This document shows, in pieces, positions 1 to 5,945 of a DNA stretch of 7,071 nt; the first letter of the stretch is position 1; every line of letters begins with the position of its first letter. Source of the DNA: an uncultured Clostridia bacterium (GTDB lineage Bacteria > Bacillota > Clostridia > Oscillospirales > Acutalibacteraceae). The position numbers and the translations under genes were made by a program. The stretch is taken from contig CAMOWP010000093.1 of the NCBI GenBank assembly GCA_946628455.1, positions 1-7,071 of the forward strand, written 5' to 3'. The notes beneath the pieces are model-generated. The model was not told where the DNA came from, made no database searches, and saw only the letters and a program-made list of their open reading frames with translations.

Positions 1-327
1 GAAATTCCGCTTGCAGACGCGGTTATCCTCGTTGCAACAAGCCCTAAGAGCAACAGCGCGAACAACGCAATAAAGGCGGCGATGAGCGACGTGAGAAAGG
101 GCAACATCGGCCCGATTCCGCGTCAGCTTCAGAACAAGCACTTCGACGGCGAGGACGCCGAAATCAAGGGCCAGCATTATATCTACCCTCACGATTATGA
201 GAACCACTGGACCTATCAGCAGTACCTGCCCGACGTTATTAAGGACAGACATTATTACGAATTCGGCGATAATAAAAACGAGCAGGCGTATAAGGCTTAC
301 TGGGAGAGAATCAAAGGTAAAAAGTGA
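1..327 (+). CDS. rarA: RarA/MgsA replication-associated AAA+ ATPase, C-terminal end (5' partial)
   Basis: This is the last 108 residues of a gene entering from the left edge in frame 1, ending at TGA 325-327. The visible part is the C-terminal tetramerisation region of the RarA/MgsA/WRNIP1 family. It has the family motif PKSN followed by alternating Ala residues (residues 15-25 of the fragment), then the aromatic tail with YPHDY, QQYLPD and a DRHYYE segment. In this family, RarA is a cytoplasmic clamp-loader-like ATPase acting at stalled replication forks and single-stranded DNA junctions. The ATPase core with Walker A and B lies outside the window, so intactness cannot be judged. The gene runs directly into nth, suggesting a shared DNA maintenance transcript. 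Identification is from recalled family motifs; the tail is characteristic enough that I see no good alternative. Confidence 0.9.
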   Translation, partial: EIPLADAVILVATSPKSNSANNAIKAAMSDVRKGNIGPIPRQLQNKHFDGEDAEIKGQHYIYPHDYENHWTYQQYLPDVIKDRHYYEFGDNKNEQAYKAYWERIKGKK

Positions 328-962
328 TGACGAGAAAAGAGAGAACGCTTAACGCAATTGAAATTCTTAAAAAGGAATACCCCGAGGCAATCTGCTCGCT
401 TACTGCGGAAAACCCGTTTGAGCTGCTTGTTGCAACAAGGCTTTCGGCGCAGTGCACTGACGCGCGGGTTAACCTTGTAACGCCTGAGCTTTTTTCTGCA
501 TACAAAACGCTTGACGATTACGCAAACGCCGATATAAAGGACGTTGAAATGATAATTAAATCCTGCGGCTTTTATCACGACAAGGCAAAGTCAATTATCG
601 GCATGGCAAAAATGATAAGAGACGATTTCGACGGCGTTGTTCCAGATAATATTGAGGATTTAATAAAGCTTCCGGGCGTCGGACGCAAAACGGCAAACCT
701 CATAGTAGGCGACGTTTACGGCAAGGAGAGCATTGTTGTTGACACGCATATGATTAGAATTTCAAACCGTATCGGCTTGGTAAACGTCAAGGAGCCCGTT
801 AAAATTGAAATGGAGCTCAAAAAGGTTGTACCCGCCGAGGAGGGCGCGGCGTTCTGCCACAGAATAGTTCTCTTCGGGCGCGATACCTGCTCGGCAAGAA
901 AGCCGAAATGCGACGTTTGCCCGATGTCTGAAAACTGCAAAAGAGTCGGCGTGAAAAATTGA
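327..962 (+). CDS. nth: Endonuclease III (DNA glycosylase/AP lyase)
   Basis: This 211-residue protein is a base-excision repair enzyme that removes oxidised pyrimidines and cleaves the abasic site. The helix-hairpin-helix LPGVGRKTAN is at about 115-124 with the catalytic Lys121. VDTH carries the catalytic Asp139. Cys188, 195, 198 and 204 have the C-x6-C-x2-C-x5-C spacing of the [4Fe-4S] cluster. Length matches the E. coli enzyme (211). I chose ATG 327 because MTRKER fits the family N-terminus; it overlaps the rarA stop by one base. A GTG at 324 is an equally reachable start giving a 4-base overlap. The ribosome site AAAGG (313-317) is 9 bases from ATG and 6 from GTG. The last codon and stop fall inside a heptad repeat, so the native C-terminal end may have been altered. 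The usual HHxLIxxGR helix reads CHRIVLFGR here. Confidence 0.95.
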   Translation: MTRKERTLNAIEILKKEYPEAICSLTAENPFELLVATRLSAQCTDARVNLVTPELFSAYKTLDDYANADIKDVEMIIKSCGFYHDKAKSIIGMAKMIRDDFDGVVPDNIEDLIKLPGVGRKTANLIVGDVYGKESIVVDTHMIRISNRIGLVNVKEPVKIEMELKKVVPAEEGAAFCHRIVLFGRDTCSARKPKCDVCPMSENCKRVGVKN

Positions 963-1020
963 GAATTGAGAATTGAAAATTGAGAATTTAAGACGGGCGC
1001 TGCCCGCACCTGATTATAAA
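957..1020 (+). repeat. Heptad-repeat element, copy A (half element)
   Basis: Four tandem 7-mers (AATTGAG, AATTGAG, AATTGAA, AATTGAG) occupy 957-984, followed by AATTTA. A GC-rich hairpin comes next, CGGGC-GCT-GCCCG (994-1006), and then GCAC and ATTATAA (1013-1019). The same order (heptads, CGGG-x-GCTGC core, GCAC, ATTATAA) recurs at 5824-5888, so these are two copies of one dispersed family. Unlike copy B, this one has no inverted heptads on its right. It overlaps the last codon and stop of nth and occupies almost all of the gap before the kinase gene. No U-tract follows the hairpin, so it is not an intrinsic terminator. I cannot name the family. Confidence 0.75.
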
Positions 1021-1024
1021 AACT

Positions 1025-1531
1025 ATGGATAAGAGCAATGTTGTTTTAATCGGTATGCCGGGCTCTGGCAAGAGCACCTGCGGCGTTATCGCGGCAAAGG
1101 TTATGCTGAAAAACTTTTTTGATACTGATTTGCTGCTTCAGGGGCTTGAGAGAAGCAGGCTTCAGGATTTGATTGACGAAAAGGGCGTTGATTATTTTTA
1201 TGAAGCGGAGGAGAAGGCGATTCTTTCTCTCAACATTGAGGCAACTGTCATCGCAACGGGCGGCAGCGTTATCTATTCCGAAAAGGCTATGGAGCATCTG
1301 CGCTCGCTCGGAAAGGTTATTTATCTTCATCTTGATTATGAAACCATGATGAAGCGCATTAATAATTTTACAACGCGCGGAATAGTTGTTAAAAAAGGCT
1401 CAAGCCTGCCTGATATGTACAACGAGCGGCTTCCGCTTTACGAAAAATACGCGGATGAAATTATTTACTGCGATGACAATACGGTTGAGGAAACCGTTGA
1501 AGAAATAGTAAAGGCAACTGACGGTGATTAA
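1025..1531 (+). CDS. Shikimate kinase-like P-loop kinase
   Basis: This 168-residue cytoplasmic protein has the size and order of a shikimate kinase. The Walker A GMPGSGKST is at residues 10-18, an FDTD acidic motif at 32-35 gives the Mg/substrate Asp33 and Asp35, ATGGS is at 77-81, a lid arginine is in TTRG (Arg118), and ERLPLYEKYAD (Arg135) is near the end. AroK phosphorylates shikimate at O3 in chorismate synthesis. Two pocket residues differ from well-studied enzymes. The Arg of the FRxxE motif (Arg58 in M. tuberculosis) is Tyr59 here (YFYEAE), and the GGG motif reads GGS. No other aro gene is in view. The substrate may therefore not be shikimate; a nucleoside/sugar-type kinase of the same fold is the alternative. 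There is no clear Shine-Dalgarno before ATG 1025, and the leader is repeat copy A. I leave the symbol blank because the substrate is uncertain. Confidence 0.8.
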   Translation: MDKSNVVLIGMPGSGKSTCGVIAAKVMLKNFFDTDLLLQGLERSRLQDLIDEKGVDYFYEAEEKAILSLNIEATVIATGGSVIYSEKAMEHLRSLGKVIYLHLDYETMMKRINNFTTRGIVVKKGSSLPDMYNERLPLYEKYADEIIYCDDNTVEETVEEIVKATDGD

Positions 1532-3385
1532 ATGAAAAAAGCACTATCATTAATTTTAGCAATAGTTATGGCGGTGTTTGGGCTCGCGCCCTTTTCGGCG
1601 TGCGCAGAGGAGGCGAAGCTTCCGTTTATGATGCAAAACCCGTTTATTTCGGGCGAGCATTATTCCACAGGCACAATTGATTCCGAGGCAACTGAGCCCG
1701 CCGCAAGCCGCACCTACAAGGGAAACACATATTACGGCTGGGGTAAGGAGTTTTACTCCGCTATAAGAAAGGGGCTTTTAAATCACAAAGCCTCAATCAA
1801 GGTAAGGCACCTTTCAGATATCAGCCTGACCTCGGGAGGAATTATTCTGTCAACAATCACGTTAAGGTCCTTCCTTTTTGACATTCTGTACTATTCAACC
1901 GAGGACGAGGTTTCTGTCAGCTGTGTTGACGGCGACTACCTTCGTTATTCGATTCTTGAATACGGCTTCGGCAACATTGAGCTTGACCGATACAAAAACG
2001 GAAAGTATTTTTACACTATAACGCTTGCGGTTAAATATAACGCAAGCGAGCAGCAGCAAAAGCAGGTTGATTCCGTAGTCAACAGCTTTGTTAATTCAAT
2101 TGATACGAATAAGCTCAGCGATTACGATATAATTAAGAAAATCCACGATTTCATCTGCAAAAAAACAACCTACGCTTATGAGGCGATGGATTCGCCCTAT
2201 GCAAACGGCTACGCATTTTCGGCTTACGGCGCGCTTGTTAAGGGCAAATGCGTTTGTCAGGGCTACGCCTCCGCGTTTTACAGGCTGTGCAGGGAGCTCG
2301 GCTACAGCTCGCGCGTTGTTATTTCTGACCCTAACAGGGGCAACCACGCGTGGAACATTGTTGAGCTTGACGGAAAATATTATTTTGTTGACTGTACCTG
2401 GGACGACCAGGTGCTTGACGAGGGAATAGACGATTTCACCGAGGATTATTATTTTCTGATTAATTATCCCGCAAGCCTTGCGTATGACAACGGCAGCGAG
2501 CACGTTCCCGACCCCGAATATTTTGACACGACTTACTATAATAACAAGTACAAAAAATATTACGCTCTCAGCAATTATGACGCAAGCGACCTTTCGCTTA
2601 TGTCACGAAGCGTTGTTTCGCTTTCGGCTAAAAGCTTCACCTTTGACGGCACGGCGAAAAAGCCCTCTGTTAAGGTTATCAGCGGAAGCGGCGAGGTGCT
2701 CAGAAACGGCGCAGATTACACCGTTTCATATTCGGGTAACGTAAACACAGGCAGCCCGTTTGTTTACGTAACGGGCACGTCGGATACGGCGGACGCAACG
2801 CACAGAAGGTTTTACATCAAGCCCTCTGCCGCCTCAAAGCCCTCTGCCTCATCAACCGACAGCGGCGTTACTCTTAAGTGGAAGGCAAACGGCGGCGGCG
2901 TTACGGGCTACAGCGTTGAAGTTTACAGCGGCGGAAGGTGGAGCGTTGCAAAAAATACAACCGCGCTTTCGGCAACTGTTGACTCGCTCTCTCCCGTAAC
3001 AAAATATAAGTTCAGAATCAGGGCGTACAAGGATATTTCAAAGCGCAGGTATTACGGCGCTTACAGCGGCGAGCGCACTGTTATGACCAAGCCTAAGAGG
3101 GTTTCGGGCGTTATTCTCGGCGCCTCGAAGAAAAAGCTCACCGTCAGCTACAAAAAGGTTAAGGGAAGCGGCTACATCATTCAGTACAGCACCAAAAAGA
3201 ATATGAAGGGCGCTAAGGAAATTAAGCTTTCAGGCGCAAAAAAGACCTCGCGCACAATCAAAAAGCTCAAAAGCGGGCAGCGGTATTACGTCAGGGTGAG
3301 GGCGTTTAAAAAGTATAAGCTTTCGGGCAAAACAAAATACGCTTACGGAAAATGGAGCGCAAAAAAATCAATTAAAGTAAAATAG
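1532..3385 (+). CDS. Secreted transglutaminase-like protein with Ig-like and FN3 domains
   Basis: This 617-residue exported protein starts with a signal peptide (about 1-25, cleavage near SACA/EE). FSAC could be a poor lipobox, but Phe at -3 argues against a lipoprotein. Residues 30-190 match nothing I recognise. A transglutaminase-like/papain-fold core spans about 195-300 with a plausible triad: Cys242 in VCQGYA, His272 in NHAWN, Asp287 in YFVDCTW. An Ig-like module follows (about 360-430, with the FDGTAKKPSV and NGADYTVSY signature). Two FN3 modules follow (about 431-521 and 522-617), the last extremely Lys-rich. Bacterial proteins of this fold are usually peptidases or crosslinking/amidase enzymes at the cell surface; the reaction here is unknown. 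There is no LPxTG or dockerin. ATG directly follows the kinase stop, with only a weak site GGTGAT (1523-1528), so translational coupling is likely. Confidence 0.88.
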   Translation: MKKALSLILAIVMAVFGLAPFSACAEEAKLPFMMQNPFISGEHYSTGTIDSEATEPAASRTYKGNTYYGWGKEFYSAIRKGLLNHKASIKVRHLSDISLTSGGIILSTITLRSFLFDILYYSTEDEVSVSCVDGDYLRYSILEYGFGNIELDRYKNGKYFYTITLAVKYNASEQQQKQVDSVVNSFVNSIDTNKLSDYDIIKKIHDFICKKTTYAYEAMDSPYANGYAFSAYGALVKGKCVCQGYASAFYRLCRELGYSSRVVISDPNRGNHAWNIVELDGKYYFVDCTWDDQVLDEGIDDFTEDYYFLINYPASLAYDNGSEHVPDPEYFDTTYYNNKYKKYYALSNYDASDLSLMSRSVVSLSAKSFTFDGTAKKPSVKVISGSGEVLRNGADYTVSYSGNVNTGSPFVYVTGTSDTADATHRRFYIKPSAASKPSASSTDSGVTLKWKANGGGVTGYSVEVYSGGRWSVAKNTTALSATVDSLSPVTKYKFRIRAYKDISKRRYYGAYSGERTVMTKPKRVSGVILGASKKKLTVSYKKVKGSGYIIQYSTKKNMKGAKEIKLSGAKKTSRTIKKLKSGQRYYVRVRAFKKYKLSGKTKYAYGKWSAKKSIKVK

Positions 3386-3388
3386 CAC

Positions 3389-3420
3389 TTGCTAAAGACA
3401 GAACAAAATGTTATTATAAT
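3389..3420 (+). promoter_or_regulatory. Probable sigma-A promoter of guaB
   Basis: The 64-base gap between the transglutaminase-like gene and guaB holds TTGCTA (3389-3394) as a -35 and, 17 bases on, TATTAT (3412-3417) as a -10 with an upstream TGT extension (3409-3411). An overlapping perfect TATAAT lies at 3415-3420 but with a 20-base spacer. The -10 region sits in the 12-base palindrome TTATTATAATAA (3411-3422). No terminator hairpin precedes it, so read-through from upstream is possible. No riboswitch-sized leader fits in the gap. Confidence 0.6.
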
Positions 3421-3434
3421 AAAAATTATTTCTT

Positions 3435-3442
3435 AAGGGAGG
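3435..3442 (+). promoter_or_regulatory. Strong ribosome binding site of guaB
   Basis: AAGGGAGG lies 7 bases before ATG 3450. It is the strongest Shine-Dalgarno on the + strand here and fixes the guaB start, consistent with a highly translated housekeeping gene. Confidence 0.85.
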
Positions 3443-3449
3443 ACGGCTT

Positions 3450-4922
3450 ATGAAGGCTTACGGCGAAAAGTTTGTAAAAGAGGGGCTCACCTTTGACGAC
3501 GTGCTTCTGATTCCTGCTGAATCAGACGTTACGCCCGATATGGTTGACCTTAAAACAAGGCTTACAAATAACATCACTCTTAACATACCTCTTATGACTG
3601 CGGCAATGGATACCGTTACCGAATCTCAGATGGCTATTGCGATAGCGCGCGAGGGCGGAATCGGCGTTATCCATAAGAATATGACTATTGAAGAGCAGGC
3701 AACCGAGGTTGACAAGGTTAAGAGGTCTGAAAACGGCGTTATTATGAACCCGTTCTTCCTCTCTCCCAACAATACGGTTAAGGACGCAGACGAGCTTATG
3801 GGTAAGTACCATATCAGCGGCGTTCCTATTTGTGAAAACGACGGAACCCTTGTCGGCATTCTCACCAACCGCGACCTCCGCTTTATGACTGATTTCAGCG
3901 TAAAGATTGCAGGCGTTATGACCCCGAGAAGCGAGCTCGTTACAGGCCATTCCTCAACAACGCTTGAGGAGGCAAAGAGCGTTCTTATGACAAAGAAGGT
4001 TGAAAAGCTTCCGCTTATTGATGAAAACGGAAAGCTCACGGGTCTTGTAACAATTAAGGATATTGAAAAGGCTGTTAAGTACCCGAACACCGCGCGCGAT
4101 AAGAAGGACAGACTCCTTTGCGCAGCAGCGCTCGGCGTTACTGCTGACGTGCTTGACAGAGCAAAGGCGCTTGCAGACGCAGGCGTTGACTGCTTCGTGC
4201 TTGATTCGGCTCACGGCCATTCAAAGAATATTATTGAAAACGTAACAAAGGTTAAAAACGCGTTCCCCGAGATTGACCTTATCGCGGGCAACGTTGCAAC
4301 CGCAGACGCAACCGAGGCGCTCATCAAGGCGGGCGCAGACGCGGTTAAAATCGGTATCGGCCCGGGCTCAATCTGCACAACGCGAGTTGTTGCAGGTATC
4401 GGCGTTCCGCAGATTACGGCTATTTACGATTCAGCCGAAAGAGCTGATAAATACGGAATCCCCGTTATCGCAGACGGCGGTATCAAGTATTCGGGCGAAA
4501 TCGTTAAGGCAATCGCGGCAGGCGGTTCCGTTGTTATGGTGGGCTCGCTTGTTGCAGGCTGTGAGGAATCCCCCGGTGAAATGGAAATCTGGCAGGGCAG
4601 GCAGTTCAAGGTTTACAGAGGCATGGGCTCGCTCGGCGCTATGAATCACGGCTCGGCAGACAGATATTTCCAGAAGGGCTCAAAGAAATTTGTTCCTGAG
4701 GGAGTTGAGGGACGCGTACCTTATAAGGGAGCTCTTTCGGACACGGTATTCCAGATGATGGGCGGCCTCCGCTCAGGTATGGGTTACGTTGGCTGTCATT
4801 CAATTCCGGAGCTTCGCGAAAAGGCTCAGTTTATAAGAATTACGGGCGCAGGTCTTATTGAAAGCCATCCTCACGATGTATTCATCACTAAGGAGGCTCC
4901 TAACTATTCGGGTAATAAATAA
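3450..4922 (+). CDS. guaB: Inosine-5'-monophosphate dehydrogenase
   Basis: This 490-residue cytoplasmic enzyme oxidises IMP to XMP with NAD+, the committed step to GMP. The N-terminal barrel signature GLTFDDVLLIP is at 12-22. The paired CBS domains, which bind adenine/guanine nucleotides in this family, span about 100-212 (VPICENDGTLVGILTNRD, then LPLIDENGKLTGLVTIKD). The catalytic loop GIGPGSICTT has Cys309 as the nucleophile that forms the E-XMP adduct, next to the K+-binding glycines. DGGIKYSG (342-349) binds the IMP phosphate. The mobile flap carries Arg405-Tyr406 (ADRYFQ), the pair that activates water. Length matches E. coli GuaB (488), and all key residues are intact. It has its own promoter and ribosome site and is probably co-transcribed with the phosphodiesterase 18 bases downstream. 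Confidence 0.98.
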   Translation: MKAYGEKFVKEGLTFDDVLLIPAESDVTPDMVDLKTRLTNNITLNIPLMTAAMDTVTESQMAIAIAREGGIGVIHKNMTIEEQATEVDKVKRSENGVIMNPFFLSPNNTVKDADELMGKYHISGVPICENDGTLVGILTNRDLRFMTDFSVKIAGVMTPRSELVTGHSSTTLEEAKSVLMTKKVEKLPLIDENGKLTGLVTIKDIEKAVKYPNTARDKKDRLLCAAALGVTADVLDRAKALADAGVDCFVLDSAHGHSKNIIENVTKVKNAFPEIDLIAGNVATADATEALIKAGADAVKIGIGPGSICTTRVVAGIGVPQITAIYDSAERADKYGIPVIADGGIKYSGEIVKAIAAGGSVVMVGSLVAGCEESPGEMEIWQGRQFKVYRGMGSLGAMNHGSADRYFQKGSKKFVPEGVEGRVPYKGALSDTVFQMMGGLRSGMGYVGCHSIPELREKAQFIRITGAGLIESHPHDVFITKEAPNYSGNK

Positions 4923-4927
4923 TTATT

Positions 4928-4935
4928 ACAGGTGA
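4928..4935 (+). promoter_or_regulatory. Ribosome binding site supporting a TTG start
   Basis: ACAGGTGA, with the AGGTGA core at 4930-4935, lies 5 bases before TTG 4941. It decides the start of the phosphodiesterase gene. The first in-frame ATG (4995) has no comparable site, and starting there would remove most of the basic N-terminus before the membrane segment. Confidence 0.65.
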
Positions 4936-4940
4936 TTTAA

Positions 4941-5780
4941 TTGGCAGAACAGTTATCAAGGTGGAAACGGTTTAAACGCTTCTTAAAACGGAATATGACG
5001 CCTCTTTGGGCAAAGAGGTTTTCATACCAGGTATTCTCGCTTTTAGTTTCAATTGCAATGGTCGCAGGAGTTGCGGTTTACGCTTTTACAAAATCTTATG
5101 ACGAAAGAAAGCTGACATTTGTGGACGGATTTACTATTTGCGCGCATACAGGCGCTTTTGACACTGAGGATAATTCAATTGAATCAATTGAAGCTGCTAT
5201 CAATGGCGGAGCAGATGCCCTTGAGGTTGACGTCAGACAGAGACCGGACGGTACTGTTGTTATGGGTCACGATATTATAACAACCAACAGCGGAGGAGTT
5301 GAGCTTGAAACTGCGTTTGATATAATTGAAAAATCAGATATTCATGTCAATCTTGACATTAAGGATATAAAGGCTCTTGACGCTCTTTATGAGCTCATTA
5401 AGGCGCACAAGCTTGAAAAGCGCGTTTTCCTTACGGGCATTGAAACGTATCAGGCTAAGGCAGCGGCTGAAAAGTGCCCCGATATTGAGTACTATGTAAA
5501 CTATATTCCTAACAGAATCAAGATTTTTTCAGAGGATTATCAGGAAAAAATCCTCGGTATGCTTGAGGAAACGGGAGCCGTTGGCATAAACTGTAATCAT
5601 ACATACGCTTCAAGAACGCTTTCCGAGGTGCTTCATAAAAACGGATACAAGCTTTCCGTCTGGACGGTTGACAAGCAGTTTCAGATGAAGCGCGCCCTCG
5701 TCAACAAGCCCGATAACATAACAACCCGTAAGGTTAAGGAGCTTCAGTATCTCATTGACCATTGGGGCAAAAAGAAATAG
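4941..5780 (+). CDS. Membrane-anchored GDPD-family phosphodiesterase, HTG variant
   Basis: This 279-residue protein starts at TTG. A basic N-terminus (WKRFKRFLKR) precedes one membrane helix (about 30-49), placing the catalytic domain outside. The rest follows the GDPD TIM-barrel order: AHTG (68-71), EDNSIESI (76-83), GADALEVDV (90-98, metal ligands Glu95 and Asp97), MGHD (108-111, catalytic His110), VNLDIK (136-141, metal Asp or Glu position) and SVWTVD (239-244). The family hydrolyses glycerophosphodiesters to glycerol-3-phosphate and an alcohol. The consensus HRG reads HTG here, so the phosphate-contacting Arg is missing. The usual EN pair reads DN. I recall similar HTG forms in gut Firmicutes, so this may be a conserved subgroup with another phosphodiester substrate, perhaps teichoic acid or lipid head groups (inference). 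It is probably co-transcribed with guaB and ends 10 bases before the terminator hairpin. Confidence 0.85.
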   Translation: MAEQLSRWKRFKRFLKRNMTPLWAKRFSYQVFSLLVSIAMVAGVAVYAFTKSYDERKLTFVDGFTICAHTGAFDTEDNSIESIEAAINGGADALEVDVRQRPDGTVVMGHDIITTNSGGVELETAFDIIEKSDIHVNLDIKDIKALDALYELIKAHKLEKRVFLTGIETYQAKAAAEKCPDIEYYVNYIPNRIKIFSEDYQEKILGMLEETGAVGINCNHTYASRTLSEVLHKNGYKLSVWTVDKQFQMKRALVNKPDNITTRKVKELQYLIDHWGKKK

Positions 5781-5790
5781 TCACCGGATA

Positions 5791-5823
5791 AAAAGGCTGT
5801 CTCATATGAGACAGCCTTTTTTT
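5791..5823 (+). terminator. Intrinsic terminator, perfect 30-base palindrome
   Basis: The arms AAAAGGCTGTCTCAT (5791-5805) and ATGAGACAGCCTTTT (5806-5820) are perfect reverse complements, and seven T's run through 5817-5823. It lies 10 bases after the phosphodiesterase stop and ends the guaB transcript. On the minus strand it is followed by five T's (complement of 5790-5794), so it probably also serves the convergent esterase gene, which shows no other terminator. Confidence 0.93.
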
Positions 5824-5940
5824 AATTAAGAATTAAGAATTAAGAATTGAGAATTGAGAATTTCGGGTGCTGCGCACGGCAATTATAATAGCCGTCTGCA
5901 AGAGCATTAATTTTCCGTTTTCCATTCTCAATTCTCCATT
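5824..5940. repeat. Heptad-repeat element, copy B, nested inverted repeat (MITE- or REP-like)
   Basis: The left end has five tandem 7-mers: three AATTAAG (5824-5844) and two AATTGAG (5845-5858). Next come the CGGGTGCTGCGC core (5864-5875), GCAC and ATTATAA (5882-5888), as in copy A. The right end carries inverted heptads. A perfect 13-base inverted repeat links GAGAATTGAGAAT (5849-5861) with 5924-5936. Between them, 5871-5900 is an imperfect palindrome (24 of 30 symmetric positions). The whole element sits between the terminator T-tract and the esterase stop, has no coding frame, and fills the only long gap in the window. It could be a non-autonomous mobile element or a structured 3' region for the minus-strand transcript; no transposase is nearby. 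Confidence 0.75.
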
Positions 5941-5945
5941 AAATT

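Noticed and set aside
994..1006. Terminator after nth (CGGGC-GCT-GCCCG hairpin)
   Set aside because: The stem is only 5 base pairs and no T-run follows it; the hairpin is a component of the repeat.
973..1020. Promoter for the kinase gene (TTGAAA or TTGAGA with TATAAA)
   Set aside because: The spacing between these hexamers is 29 bases or more, far from 17, and both hexamers are part of the repeat element.
2096..2503. 135-codon open frame on the minus strand inside the transglutaminase-like gene
   Set aside because: It lies antisense to the catalytic core of a clear gene, and its translation resembles no family I recognise. It reflects codon bias of the real gene.
3386..3449. Riboswitch or attenuator upstream of guaB
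   Set aside because: The gap is only 64 bases, largely occupied by promoter and ribosome site, with no conserved aptamer-like pairing or terminator.
3522..4220. Several overlapping minus-strand open frames within guaB
   Set aside because: guaB is unmistakable and intact. These are antisense shadows with no ribosome sites or domain features.
5173..5197. Repeated CAATTGAA-like palindromes resembling the heptads
   Set aside because: They lie in the conserved DNSIESIEAA coding stretch of the phosphodiesterase and follow from Ile/Glu codons.
5824..5858. Possible CRISPR array or origin iterons in the heptad array
   Set aside because: The units are 7 bases with no spacers, there are no cas or replication initiator genes, and the array is part of an inverted-repeat element seen twice.
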